Assembly (NCBI RefSeq): GCF_014696315.1
Contig: NZ_JACJPX010000009.1
Coordinates: 92,503-156,502, forward strand
Origin: Calothrix membranacea FACHB-236
GTDB lineage: Bacteria > Cyanobacteriota > Cyanobacteriia > Cyanobacteriales > Nostocaceae
DNA length: 64,000 bases
Reading direction: 5' to 3'
Shown here: in pieces, positions 45,682 to 56,400 of the stretch
Numbering within the stretch: the stretch's first letter is position 1
Layout: every line of letters starts with the position of its first letter
Made by a program: the position numbers and the translations under genes
Notes under the pieces: generated by a model
Databases searched by the model: none
Told to the model about the DNA's origin: nothing
Seen by the model: only the letters and a program-made list of their open reading frames with translations

Positions 45682-46749
45682 TCATTTTACTGCCATATAA
45701 TTAGGCAACAAAGAATCTAGTACATTCTCAATACTACAATCAGATAAATCTGAAATCGAGAGAAATCTGTGAGCTTTGCTAAAATAACTCTTTGTTGAGT
45801 GGTTATAAATGGGGTCGTAATAGGAATGCAATATATCTTGCACTAAAGATTCCCAATTACCAGCATCAATTAATTGATACCATTGACTTAATTTCTCCCA
45901 ACCGCAGCGATTTTTAAGTTTCTCTAGCTTGCGTTTTAACACATCGGGGTGAGTTATTAAGTGAGGATATTCTTGTAAAAGGAATTTGACTCTAGCAGCT
46001 ATCGGTAGTTGAATTTCTACACAACTAGCTTGTCTCATTTTCTGCCACAGTGATTGAGGTAAATAGATTTGCCCAATTTTGATACTTTCCGATTCGATCC
46101 AAACTGGCTGATGCGGATTAAACTGTTGCAGATGATGTACAAGCAGAGTTTCAAAGTATTTTTGTGAGGGTTGGAATATGGGCTTACCTGGCCATTGTCC
46201 ACCCAAAAGAGAACCGCGATGATTAGCTAAACTTTCTAAGTCTAAAACTTGTGCGCCACGCTGACTTATCTTCTCTAAAATATGAGTTTTACCAGTACCA
46301 GTTAAACCACATAACATCTGATAGGTAAATTTTTCTGGTAAATGTTCTATTTGCTGGCGTATATAATTACGATAAGTCTTATATCCGCCATCAAGTAAAG
46401 TAACTTTCCAACCAATTTGTGTCAGTACTGAGGCCATACTACTAGAACGCTGTCCTCCCCGCCCACAGTAAACTAAGGGATGGTAGTCTGGATCTTTAGC
46501 AGCAAAGTGCTGACTGAGATGGTGGTAAATATTTCTTGATACTAAAGCAGCACCAATTTTCCGCGCTGTAAAAGAGCAAACTTGTTTATAAATTGTTCCA
46601 ACTTCAGCGCGTTCAGCATCATTCAATACTGGTAGATTAATCGCACCAGGAATGTGGTCTTCTAGAAATTCACTAGGCGAACGAACATCAATAATTTCAC
46701 TGTAAGTTTCAGCCCAAGGCAGACGCGTATATATAACTGAAGATGACAT
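45682..46749 (-). CDS. mnmH: tRNA 2-selenouridine synthase MnmH (SelU)
   Basis: The protein has 355 residues: an N-terminal rhodanese domain with IIDVRSPSEFLEDHIPGA and catalytic C95 in VYCGRGGQRS, then a P-loop part with GLTGTGKT (148-155). The family replaces sulfur by selenium at the wobble uridine of some tRNAs, going through a geranylated intermediate. No selenophosphate synthase gene (selD) is in the window. Confidence 0.94.
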   Translation of the reverse strand: MSSSVIYTRLPWAETYSEIIDVRSPSEFLEDHIPGAINLPVLNDAERAEVGTIYKQVCSFTARKIGAALVSRNIYHHLSQHFAAKDPDYHPLVYCGRGGQRSSSMASVLTQIGWKVTLLDGGYKTYRNYIRQQIEHLPEKFTYQMLCGLTGTGKTHILEKISQRGAQVLDLESLANHRGSLLGGQWPGKPIFQPSQKYFETLLVHHLQQFNPHQPVWIESESIKIGQIYLPQSLWQKMRQASCVEIQLPIAARVKFLLQEYPHLITHPDVLKRKLEKLKNRCGWEKLSQWYQLIDAGNWESLVQDILHSYYDPIYNHSTKSYFSKAHRFLSISDLSDCSIENVLDSLLPNYMAVK

Positions 46750-47313
46750 AGCTTTTAAATTCTCGCTCCCTCAATTGTGGCACTACCATAACTTTAATGG
46801 TGGCATTTTGTAGTTAGGTAAATTTAAATGAATCTATGTAAAGTCTCAAAAAAACTTGGAAGACTTAACAATCTTGCTTGCAACTACCAAGGAGAAATTT
46901 TGAGCAGAAAAAATAATTTTTGAGGTTTTTAAGTTTTTGCTGAAAGCACAATTGCATCTTTTTAGAACTCACTATATAGCCTCTGTCATCAACTATTTAT
47001 GGTCAGCAAAAGATACCACTGCTAAAGTCATTCACATCACAAATAGTTAATTAAGCGATCGCACTTCTGACTTTGTGGAAATAGTCGGTCAAAATAATAC
47101 AAAAGACAGAAGCAGAGATAGATTATTTAAATTTTATTACTTAAGGTTAACTAGCGATCGCAATTTGAAGTTTAGCAGCCGCAGTGAAATAGTCCCAGGA
47201 TAAAAAACAACTAAAGTCATTGTATCGGTAGTCAGCGATCGCGGTATTAGGGGTCAGACCAATTCTCTCAAAAAAGAAAAAGCTACAATTCAACAGTCAG
47301 ATTGTATAAAATT
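46750..47313. other. Intergenic region with several HIP1 sites
   Basis: GCGATCGC octamers occur near 47056, 47153 and 47235. No gene or clear repeat family. Confidence 0.5.
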
Positions 47314-48615
47314 CTACTTTTCGTGCGCCCATTCTTCTAAAGGTTTACCCACCTTGGTATAGAGGAGTGCTTCTAAAATGATGCCGTTAGTATTGACAGT
47401 TAGCGATCGGTTGGGTAGTTGAGTTTGCTCATAAAAACCCGCAAATACCCCACGTCCAGGATCTCTTAGCCAGCGCATACCTTTATACAGTTTCTCTGTA
47501 TAGCTTGTGCGGAAAAGCATATGCCAGCCAATGGCTGCTTTATTACTGCTACCCCGCAAAGCGGTAGCATCTTTACCAGATGAGTCGAGTGATTTCCACG
47601 CTTCGCCATTGACATAAATACAGTTATACAAAAACCAAGGAGCTTTATCTATATTGTCTTCAGACCAAGCAGTTAGTTGGTTTGTGGCGTAGTAGCGACG
47701 TTGTTGAGCTTGTAACAACTTGGCTGCATATTCAGCGGGTAAACCTTTAAAACCAGTTTCTAAACCATCGAGGATATAAGGTTCGCTGGTGACATAGTTG
47801 TGATAAGTGGTGCGCTTATCTGCAGGTAAATCTACACCCATCACATTGGCAAACACAGTCTCAGCTTTGGTATCAAGTGCTTTGGGAGCTGATATACCTA
47901 ATTTTTTTAATGCATAGGCTGCATATTGTTCGTAACCTAAGCGTCCCTCTTGGTTCCAAGTTTCTTTTCCGTTTTTTAATTCCGTCCCCATCAATTGACC
48001 GTTCTGTACTAAACGATCTAATTTCCAACGTGCTGTTACGGCCTTAGTAGCAGCAGCATGTTGCGGATATTTCGCTGCAATAATATCTAGCCATTGCACC
48101 AGTCTGGCGACATCAATTGCCGAAAAGCCAATTTGTTCAAATTTTTTCAGTTGTCCGTAGTTAACAGGGAATAAGCCTTTAGCGTTATATGCTTTGTTGG
48201 GCAACTCATTGCGATAAAGATGCAATTTGGTTAAGGAAGTCAAGGCTTCTTGCATCCATTTGTCAAACTCTTCTGGAGACAGAAAACCGAGTTCTCGCGC
48301 TGCTACCATACCAGCAAATTGACTACCTACATCCCACATAGTTGTGGCGGGGAAGTCAGCACCAGAAGAGACTAAACCTGTATAGAGGCGATTTTTTAGA
48401 AAATAGCGCCAAGCTGTACGACCTAACTGTAAATCTTCTGGAGTTAAACGATAACGATGCTCAGCTGCAACAGGAGTAGCTAGGGTATTAGTTTCACGCC
48501 AATGTAAAGCTAGATTAATTCCCACACCAACGAGAGCGATCGCAGCGCCAATAATCGCTTGTTTTAGCAGGCTAGGTTGCTCAGGAGCAGGTTCAAGGTT
48601 AATAAATTTGATCAT
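47314..48615 (-). CDS. DUF3131 domain-containing protein
   Basis: The protein has 433 residues: an N-terminal membrane segment (about 19-38), then a DUF3131 domain (LTPEDLQLGRTAWRYFLKNR, TTMWDVGSQFAGMVAA). The fold resembles (alpha/alpha)6 glycosidase-like proteins, so it may act on periplasmic glycans. Starts two bases after the OpgC gene ends. Confidence 0.9.
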   Translation of the reverse strand: MIKFINLEPAPEQPSLLKQAIIGAAIALVGVGINLALHWRETNTLATPVAAEHRYRLTPEDLQLGRTAWRYFLKNRLYTGLVSSGADFPATTMWDVGSQFAGMVAARELGFLSPEEFDKWMQEALTSLTKLHLYRNELPNKAYNAKGLFPVNYGQLKKFEQIGFSAIDVARLVQWLDIIAAKYPQHAAATKAVTARWKLDRLVQNGQLMGTELKNGKETWNQEGRLGYEQYAAYALKKLGISAPKALDTKAETVFANVMGVDLPADKRTTYHNYVTSEPYILDGLETGFKGLPAEYAAKLLQAQQRRYYATNQLTAWSEDNIDKAPWFLYNCIYVNGEAWKSLDSSGKDATALRGSSNKAAIGWHMLFRTSYTEKLYKGMRWLRDPGRGVFAGFYEQTQLPNRSLTVNTNGIILEALLYTKVGKPLEEWAHEK

Positions 48616-48617
48616 GG

Positions 48618-49805
48618 TTAGCGTGGGACAATATTAAACAACACTTCTTTTTTCACCAAAAACCAGAAAACGGCAATAGCAACTGCTTGAACTAAAGTTG
48701 CGACTAAGGGATTACCATTAACTAAACCGGGAATCATAAACCAAATTACTGTCATGGGAACATGCATCACATATACATACAAAGAGTTTTGTCCCAAAGT
48801 AATTAACAGTTTCCCCAGGGTTTTATAAAGTGGTTGCCAAAAAGTATCAACAATGATGTAAAGCAAGGGAAACAGACCAATTAAATTAATAAAGCGCATA
48901 AATCCATTACGGCTACGGTCTGTCCATGCTAGCCACGCAATTCTATCAGAGACTTTTGTGGGCCAAATACCCAGCTGCATATCATAATGAGCAGCAAACA
49001 TCGACGCAATCACAATTACTGCTAAAGTTGCCACTAAAGGAATTTTGGGAATTCTTGCCCAAATTTGTTGCAGTCGCGTGCGGTAATAACCTGCCAATAC
49101 ACCATGCACATACAAAATTTGCCAGCTAGCAAATGTAAAATAAGGATGCTCTCGGTCTAGGGGATGGAAGCTTAAAGCATAAGGATGTAATTGCTGGAAA
49201 CTCCAAAGTGACCAGGAAATTACTAAAATTGGTAGCCACAAACCTTTGCGTAGCATCCAAAATATGACAGGTGACAGCAGCAACAACAATACATATAGTT
49301 GCAAAATATCAATTACTGGGGGAGCTAGGTGAAATGTCGCCGCCGCTAACAAGATTTGCCACCAAGCACCAGGAGCCTCATCGAAAGCCGGACGAGTCCA
49401 ACCAGGAGCAACTATACTTAATAAACCCAGCACGGACATGAGCGTAAAACTGGTTAAATATAGCTTCCAAGAACGTTCCAGTAGCTTCTTCATCGATTCT
49501 GCAAAGCCTACCTTGTCTATCCGTCCCAAGGTCACCATTCCTAAGACTAAACCAGAAATAAACAGGAATCCTTCGGCGGCACTGGCATAAATATGACCTC
49601 TGTTGATAGCGCTGAAATAGGATGGACTTTCTAAATGATTAAATACCATCGAAACAATAGCGATACCTCGAAGAAAGTCAATTCTTAAATCCCGTTTTCC
49701 CTGGACGCTAGGGTCATAACGCCAGTGGAGAATAGGATAATTTGTTGCGATTTTACTGATGTCCATAGGCACTAAACTTAAATTAATTTCTGCTATTTCA
49801 TGCAT
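48618..49805 (-). CDS. OpgC-type membrane acyltransferase
   Basis: The protein has 395 residues with about ten hydrophobic segments. RDLRIDFLRGIAIVSMVFNHLE (about 39-60) and AAEGFLFISGLVLGMV match OpgC, which adds succinyl groups to periplasmic glucans. No other opg genes are nearby; the adjoining DUF3131 gene may be functionally paired. The start could be 49805 or the ATG at 49766. Confidence 0.9.
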   Translation of the reverse strand: MHEIAEINLSLVPMDISKIATNYPILHWRYDPSVQGKRDLRIDFLRGIAIVSMVFNHLESPSYFSAINRGHIYASAAEGFLFISGLVLGMVTLGRIDKVGFAESMKKLLERSWKLYLTSFTLMSVLGLLSIVAPGWTRPAFDEAPGAWWQILLAAATFHLAPPVIDILQLYVLLLLLSPVIFWMLRKGLWLPILVISWSLWSFQQLHPYALSFHPLDREHPYFTFASWQILYVHGVLAGYYRTRLQQIWARIPKIPLVATLAVIVIASMFAAHYDMQLGIWPTKVSDRIAWLAWTDRSRNGFMRFINLIGLFPLLYIIVDTFWQPLYKTLGKLLITLGQNSLYVYVMHVPMTVIWFMIPGLVNGNPLVATLVQAVAIAVFWFLVKKEVLFNIVPR

Positions 49806-50419
49806 TTGCCTTGATATTGTGCAATAGTCTTAAAACTCATAATTGCACAATAGATAAACTCTAACTAAATAGCCGAGTCGTAAATTTATTTACAGCCAAT
49901 GCGAATCTACTAGACGTAGATAACTGTAATATTGTATACGGCAAAAAATATAATGCCTAGAGCCAATATCACGCTAAACATAGTATCACAGCAAATAAGT
50001 GTGTTTTTTGAGAGATATATTTATTGCTAAGAGATGTGGTTAATACTGAAGCCGCAATAGAAAAATTAGGTTATATTTGATTGTATTTATTTTTTCTAAA
50101 TTGTCAGATAATTAAGCCATAAATAAACTTTGAAACTAATATTTAACTAGTACAGATTCGGATTAGTAATTATTTAACTGCAACAAATCTCAAAGAAGCT
50201 GAAACCCGCTTCATATCTTCAACAGACTTTATATTACTAAAGAGTAATCAACAACCTTATTTCATAAAAAATCAATAGCACTCATAAAAACTTAAAATTA
50301 GCAAATATTGTTTCTGTTTTTGTCAGTATTTTCTTTTTTATTGAATATTCCGCATATTAGCTATTACCGATACAGAATTTATTCCTTAAAGTAGATACAC
50401 AACTTAAGGAAATAATGTT
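49806..50419. other. AT-rich upstream region of the RTX gene
   Basis: Divergent spacer between OpgC and the RTX gene; very AT-rich, no ORF. Ends in the leader hairpin (50382-50411). Confidence 0.6.
50382..50411 (+). promoter_or_regulatory. Leader hairpin covering the RTX ribosome binding site
   Basis: Perfect 8-bp arms TTCCTTAA (50382-50389) and TTAAGGAA (50404-50411), 14-nt loop. The right arm contains the AAGGA that would bind 16S rRNA, nine bases before ATG 50420. Confidence 0.6.
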
Positions 50420-53400
50420 ATGGCTGATACTCCAATCTTTGGCACCTCTGGTAACGACGCTATCTATGGCACTTCTGGCAATGATGTGATCGTTGCCTTA
50501 GAAGGCAAAGATATGGTTATTGGTGGTGCGGGGAATGATGTGATTAGTGGCGGTGGTGGTAATGACTACTGGCTAGATGGCGGCAATGGTAACGATACTA
50601 TGGCAGGTGAAAGTGGCAATGACACACTTTCTGGTAGTAACGGCAACGATTTGATGTATGGCGATAGTGCCGATCGCCTTTGGACAGTTGATGGAAATGG
50701 CAACTATAAATATACAGGGTTAATTGATGAAACTGGAGCAGGCTTTGCCAATCCATCAATTATTGATACTAATACCAATAATGATTTCGTCACAGGTGGC
50801 GAAGGTAATGACGTTCTGTTGGGGCAGTTAGGCAAAGATATTCTTGAGGGTGGTGGTGGTAATGATATCCTCAACGGCGGTGCTGGCGACGATATCATCC
50901 AAGGCGACTATTGGCCAGGTAAGGATGGTAATCCTGTTCCTGGTAAAGATGGTTATGGTAACGACACCCTGAATGGAGATGATGGCAACGACAACCTATA
51001 TGGCAATGCTGGCAATGATGTACTCAATGGCGGTACTGGTAACGATCAGCTAGTAGGTGGTGTTGGTCTTGATACTCTCCGTGGTGGTTCCGGTAATGAC
51101 TACCTAGATGGCGGCGACGACAATGACCTTGTAGATGGTGGGACTGGTGACGACTACCTCAAAGGTGGCAAAGGTGATGATAAGTTACTGGGTGGTTACG
51201 GTAACGATGTTCTAGAAGGCGAAGACGGAAATGACCTACTCATCGGTGGATTTGGTGATGATTCCTGGATCAGTGGCGGTAGCGGCAACGATACTCTGGC
51301 TGGGGAAAGTGGTAATGATATCCTCGATGGTGGCGTTGGTGATGACCTCCTCTACGGTGGCGACGACAACGACACCTTATTAGGTAATGTCGGTAATGAT
51401 ACCCTCATGGGTGGAGCCGGAGCCGATATCCTGGATGGGGGTGTCGGAAATGATGTTTTAGCAGGTGGTCTTGGTAATGACACCCTCAAAGGTAGTGATG
51501 GCAACGATACCCTCTCTGGATATAGCGGCAATGATATCCTCGATGGCGGTGCTGGTAATGACATGTTGGCTGGTGGCGATGATGATGACATCCTCAAAGG
51601 CAGCGATGGTAGCGATCGCCTCGATGGTGGTTTAGGTAATGATACTCTCGATGGTGGCACCGGCAGCGACCTAATTACAGGTGGTGAAGGCAACGATAAT
51701 ATCCACGGTGGTGCAGACAACGATGTCATTTGGGGTGAAGCCGGTGCAGATGCCTTATTTGGTGATGCCGGTAATGACACCATGAGTGGTGGTACTGGTA
51801 ATGATTATCTTGATGGTGGCGAAGGTAATGATGTCCTCTATGGCAACGGCGATGTCGATGTTATCGATGGCGGTCTGGGCAACGACTTAATCTATGGTGG
51901 TGACGGCGACGATAAATTCTTATTTGGTAACGAAGGTACAGATACCATCTACGGCGAAGCTGGAAATGACACCATAGATGGTGGTACTGGCGATGATCTC
52001 TTAAATGGCGGTGAAGGTAATGACATCATCAAAGGCAGCGATGGCAACGATAACCTTTACGGTGCTGCTGGCAATGACATCCTAGATGGTGGAGTCGGTA
52101 ATGACATTCTAGATGGTGGCATCGGTGATGACATTCTTAAAGGTAGTGAAGGAAGCGATCGCCTTTATGGTGGGCTAGGTAATGATACTCTGGATGGTGG
52201 CGCTGATAATGACACCCTTGCTGGTGGTGAAGGCAACGATAACATCTATGGCGGTACTGGCAATGACCTAATTTGGGGTGAAGCTGGCCAAGATGCATTA
52301 TATGGTGATGCTGGTAATGACTTCATCGAAGGTGGCGACGGCAATGATTACCTCAATGGTGGCGCAGGTAATGATACTCTTTATGGCAATGCCGATGTTG
52401 ATGTCATCGATGGCGGTGCTGATAACGACTTAATTTATGGTGGCGACGGCGATGATAAATTCTTATTTGGTGGCGATGGTTTAGACACCATTTATGGTGA
52501 AGCTGGAAATGACACCATTGATGGCGGTGCTGATAATGACTTATTAGATGGTGGCGACGGCAACGACATCCTCAAAGGTAGTGAAGGCAACGATACCCTT
52601 TATGGTGCTGCTGGTAATGATATCCTCGATGGCGGTACTGGTGATGATAGCCTACTCGGTGGTCTTGGCGATGACATCCTCAAAGGCAGTGAAGGCAACG
52701 ATGTCCTTTACGGTGAAGTCGGAAATGACATCCTTGATGGCGGTACTGGTGATGACATCTTAGACGGTGGTCTTGGCAACGATATCCTCAAAGGTAGTGA
52801 TGGCAGCGATACTCTTTATGGTGACAGTGGCAATGATACCTTAGATGGTGGTGCTAATACTGACAGCCTATTCGGTGGCGAAGGTAACGATAACATCTAT
52901 GGTGGTGCTGACGATGACCTAATTTGGGGTGAAGCTGGTGCAGATGCCTTGTTTGGTGATGCTGGTAACGACGTAATCGAAGGTGGTCTAGGTAATGATT
53001 ATCTCGATGGCGGTGAAGGCAATGACAGCCTGTATGGTAACGCCGATGCAGATATCATCGATGGTGGTCTAGGCAACGACTTGATTTATGGTGGTGAAGG
53101 CGACGATAAATCCTTGTCTGGTGGCGAAGGTTTAGACACCATTTATGGCGAAGCCGGCAATGACACCATCGATGGCGGTGCTGGCGATGATCTCTTAGAT
53201 GGTGGCATTGGCGATGACATCCTCAAAGGCAGCGATGGTAATGACACTCTTTACGGCGACCTTGGTAATGATATCCTCGATGGTGGTGTTGGCAACGACT
53301 TAATTTATGGTGGCCATGGTGACGATAAAGCCTTATCCGGTGGCGATGGCAATGACACCATTTATGGCGAAGCTGGCAATGACACCCTCATTGGCGGCGC

Positions 53401-56400
53401 TGGTGATGACATCTTAGATGGTGGTGCTGGTACCGATTATCTTGATGGTGGTCTAGGTAATGATACCCTTTACGGCTATGGTGAAGCCGATGTCATGGAT
53501 GGCGGTGCTGGCAACGACCTGATTTATGGCAGCGACGGCAACGATAAATCCTTATTCGGTGGCGAAGGCAACGACGTAATTTATGGTGAACTAGGCAATG
53601 ACACCCTTGATGGCGGCGCTGATAATGACATCTTAGATGGTGGTTATGGTGATGACTTCCTCAAAGGCGGTGATGGCAACGATACCCTTTACGGTGACTT
53701 CGGCAATGATACCTTAGATGGCGGCATTGGTAATGACAGCCTCTTCGGTGGTGAAGGCAACGATAACATCCGCGGTGGCGCTGACAATGACCTAATTTGG
53801 GGTGAAGCTGGTGCAGATGCCTTGTTTGGTGATGCTGGCAATGACGTAATCGAAGGTGGTCTAGGTAATGATTATCTCGATGGCGGCGAAGGTAATGACA
53901 ACCTGTATGGTAATGCTGATGCGGATATCATCGATGGCGGTCTGGGCAACGACTTGATTTATGGTGGTGAAGGCGACGATAAATCCTTGTCTGGTGGCGA
54001 TGGCAATGACACCATTTATGGCGAAGCTGGCAATGACACCATTGATGGTGGTGCTGGTGACGATCTATTAGATGGTGGCATTGGCGATGACATCCTCAAA
54101 GGCAGCGATGGCAACGATATCCTAGTGGGTGGACTTGGCAGTGATATCCTAGATGGTGGCGCTGGTAATGACTTGATTTACGGTGGTGCTGGCGACGATA
54201 AAGCCTTATCCGGTGGCGATGGCAATGACACCATTTATGGCGAAGCTGGCAATGACACCCTCATTGGCGGCGCTGGCGATGACATCTTAGATGGTGGTGC
54301 TGGTACCGATTATCTTGATGGCGGTTTAGGTAATGATACCCTTTACGGCTATGGTGAAGCCGATGTCATGGATGGTGGTGCCGGTAACGACCTGATTTAT
54401 GGTAGCGACGGTAACGACAAAGCCTTATCTGGTGGCGAAGGTTTAGACACCATTTATGGTGAACTAGGCAATGACACCCTTGATGGCGGCGCTGATAATG
54501 ACATCTTAGATGGTGGTTTTGGTGACGATCTCCTCAAAGGCAGTGATGGCAACGATATCCTTTATGGTGATCTGGGCAATGACACCTTAGATGGCGGTGC
54601 TAATACTGATAGCCTATTTGGTGGCGAAGGCAACGATAACATCCGCGGTGGTGCTGACAATGACCAAATTTGGGGTGAAACTGGTACAGATGCCTTATTT
54701 GGTGATGCTGGCAATGACTTGATTTATGGTGGCGCTGGTAATGACTATATCGATGGCGGTGAAGGTAATGACAGCCTGTATGGTAACGCTGATGCGGATA
54801 TCATCGATGGCGGTCTGGGCAACGACTTGATTTATGGTGGTGAAGGCGATGATAAATCCTTGTCTGGTGGCGAAGGTTTAGACACCATTTATGGCGAAGC
54901 TGGAAATGACACCATAGATGGTGGCGCTGGTGATGACATCTTAGATGGTGGTTATGGTGATGACATCCTCAAAGGTAGCGATGGCAATGACACCCTTTAC
55001 GGCGACATTGGCAATGACATCCTAGATGGTGGCGCTGGCAATGATTTGATTTATGGTGGCGATGGCGACGATAAATCCTTATTCGGTGGTGATGGTGCTG
55101 ACAAAATCTATGGTGAAGCTGGTAATGACACCCTTGATGGTGGTACAGGCGATGACATCTTAGATGGTGGCATTGGTGATGACCTTCTCAAAGGCAGTGA
55201 TGGCAACGATATCCTTTATGGTGTTCTGGGCAATGACAGCTTAGATGGCGGCATTGGTAATGACAGCCTCTTCGGTGGTGAAGGCAACGATAACATCCGT
55301 GGTGGCGCTGACAATGACCTAATTTGGGGTGAAGCTGGTGCAGATGCCTTGTTTGGTGATGCTGGCAATGACGTAATTGAAGGTGGCGCTGGTAATGACT
55401 ATATCGATGGCGGCGAAGGTAATGATACCCTGTATGGTAACGCTAATGTTGATATCATCGATGGCGGTGCTGGCAACGACCTGATTTATGGTGGCGACGG
55501 CGACGATAAATCCTTATCTGGTGGCGATGGAAATGACATTATTTATGGAGAAGCTGGAAATGACACCATAGATGGTGGTACTGGCAATGACATCCTTGAT
55601 GGCGGTATTGAGAATGATCTCCTTAAGGGTAGTGATGGCAACGATAGCCTTTATGGTGATCTTGGCAATGACATTCTTGATGGCGGTGCTGATGATGACA
55701 GGCTCGATGGTGGCAGTGGTAATGACACCTTACTAGGGGGTCTAGGTAATGACTACTTAGATGGTGGTCTTGGAGATGACAACCTCTCAGGCGGATCTGG
55801 CAACGATACCTTATTCGGTGGTGCTGGTATCGGGATTCTTGACGGTGGCGATGGCAATGACTACTTAGAAACTAGCGACAGCAATGATACCCTCAAGGGC
55901 GGTACTGGTAACGATACTCTCGATAGTGGTAGTGGTAATGACTACTTAGAAGGTGGCACTGGCGATGATCTCATGTACGGTGTCGCAGGTAATGACACCT
56001 TATATGGCGGTGACGGCAATGACGCAATATATGGTGGTGACGGCAGCGACACACTCTATGGTGAAGCTGGTAATGATACTTTATTTGGTGGCAATGGCAG
56101 CGACAAACTTGATGGTGGTGAAGGTAATGACACCATATACGCCGAAGCGGGTGATGACACGTTATTTGGTGGCAATGGTAATGACGAACTAGTTGGTGGC
56201 ATTGGCAATAACCAATTGTTCGGCGGTTATGGCAATGACATCCTCAAAGGTGGCGACGGCAATGACACACTATATGGTGAAGCGGGTGATGACACGTTAT
56301 TTGGTGGCAATGGCAACGATAAGTTATATGGTGCTGACGGCAACAACACACTATACGGTGAAGCTGGCGATGATACCTTAGTCGGTGGTGCTTTTAATGA

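Noticed and set aside
51352..51783. Proline/serine-rich antisense ORF inside the RTX gene
   Set aside because: Its composition is the mirror of the glycine/aspartate nonapeptide codons, so it is a shadow of the RTX frame.
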